This document shows positions 23,741 to 24,121 of a stretch of DNA of 24,121 nt, in pieces. The DNA lies in assembly GCA_023393825.1 (NCBI GenBank), contig JAEXBW010000051.1, positions 1 through 24,121 of the forward strand, read 5' to 3'. The stretch comes from Elusimicrobiota bacterium (GTDB taxonomy: Bacteria > Elusimicrobiota > Elusimicrobia > Elusimicrobiales > Elusimicrobiaceae). Under the pieces are notes generated by a model, which worked only from the letters and a program-made list of their open reading frames with translations, did no database searches and was not told the DNA's origin. Position 1 is the first letter of the stretch. Every line of letters starts with the position of its first letter. Position numbers and translations under genes: made by a program.

Positions 23741-24121
23741 ATGAGAAATTTTACTAATTACATATTTTATACATTTATTCCTTCTTTCTTTGGTGCGCTT
23801 TTTTCTAAGTATGCCAAGGCCTTGCTTGCGTTTTGCATGATTATAAACATCACGGGCAATGCGGCAGCGCAGATATATAAGGTTGATTTTAACAATTATA
23901 AACCCGCCCCATTTAAAGCGGTAGCGGATAACACCCGCGTTGTTTTGCCCTCGGCGCAAATAGTAAAATTTAAACAGCAGGAACAAGCCGTAACAAACAA
24001 ACTTCAGTTGGCGTACAACAAAAAACAGGCGGAAGAAAAAAAATCCGCAGACGCGCTTAAAGCCGCCTATAAATTCAATCCTTTTGATAAGACTGGTTAT
24101 TTAGCGCAGGGCCAATGGGTT
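23741..24121 (+). CDS. N-terminal part of a secreted protein, cut by window edge
   Basis: An ATG at 23741 opens 127 codons to the window end. The first 44 residues hold two hydrophobic stretches (YIFYTFIPSFFGALF and ALLAFCMIINITGNAAA), read as a long signal peptide with cleavage near AAA-QIYKVDF. The following part is Lys/Gln/Ala-rich and helical (KQQEQAVTNKLQLAYNKKQAEEKKSADALKAAY spans the region; key feature is heptad-like spacing), suggesting a coiled coil. No SD is visible (CAGAATTATT precedes ATG); TATACT lies at 23722-23727. Family is unrecognised from this fragment. It is downstream of the structured leader. Confidence 0.65.
   Translation, partial: MRNFTNYIFYTFIPSFFGALFSKYAKALLAFCMIINITGNAAAQIYKVDFNNYKPAPFKAVADNTRVVLPSAQIVKFKQQEQAVTNKLQLAYNKKQAEEKKSADALKAAYKFNPFDKTGYLAQGQWV

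Overview
The window looks like chromosomal DNA of a diderm (Gram-negative) bacterium of low to moderate GC. It encodes outer-membrane export machinery: a Poly_export/SLBB protein, a signal-peptide-bearing beta-barrel and several Sec-type signal peptides. The overall style recalls gut or uncultured Elusimicrobiota, but that is an impression and not a demonstrated assignment. Most genes carry a recognisable Shine-Dalgarno (SD); a few have none.

Layout. (1) Positions 1-2072, minus strand: the N-terminal about 690 residues of a class I ribonucleotide reductase large subunit (NrdA), cut by the left edge. (2) Positions 2073-2566: a 494-bp non-coding stretch with short TGCCGTC repeats, an 88-bp imperfect palindrome, a near-consensus sigma70-type promoter and a terminator-like hairpin. 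(3) Positions 2567-4278: three small plus-strand genes resembling a phage-appendage/BspA-like surface cassette, with no other phage genes in view. (4) Positions 4353-6272, minus: a lone secreted or anchored GH15 (glucoamylase-type) protein with both predicted catalytic Glu residues.

(5) Positions 6452-23249: an exopolysaccharide (EPS) synthesis and export locus of Wzx/Wzy type in alternating operons. Block A comprises a Wzb-like low-molecular-weight tyrosine phosphatase (minus) divergent from an O-antigen ligase/polymerase, a short Wza-like export protein and a Wzc-like tyrosine autokinase (plus). Block B (minus, 18000 to 11070) has a GT2, an FrhB-like iron-sulfur protein, a GT4, a Wzy polymerase, a polysaccharide pyruvyl transferase and a Wzx flippase. 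Block C (plus, 18110-21423) has an NAD-dependent sugar epimerase, a polyprenyl-phosphate hexose-1-phosphate transferase and a secreted TIM-barrel hydrolase-like protein. Block D (minus, 23249 to 21510) has a FecR-like secreted protein and an outer-membrane beta-barrel. Bidirectional terminators separate the convergent blocks.

Inferred working model: the phosphotransferase starts the lipid-linked repeat unit, and the GT2 and GT4 extend it. The epimerase supplies a sugar nucleotide and the pyruvyl transferase adds a ketal. Wzx flips the unit and Wzy polymerises it. The Wzc kinase and Wzb phosphatase control chain length. The short Wza-like protein, which lacks the usual C-terminal membrane helix, may hand polymer to the separate beta-barrel of block D.

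(6) Positions 23250-24121: divergent promoters, a possible 64-residue ORF, a leader with strong hairpins that I cannot classify, and the start of a secreted protein cut by the right edge.
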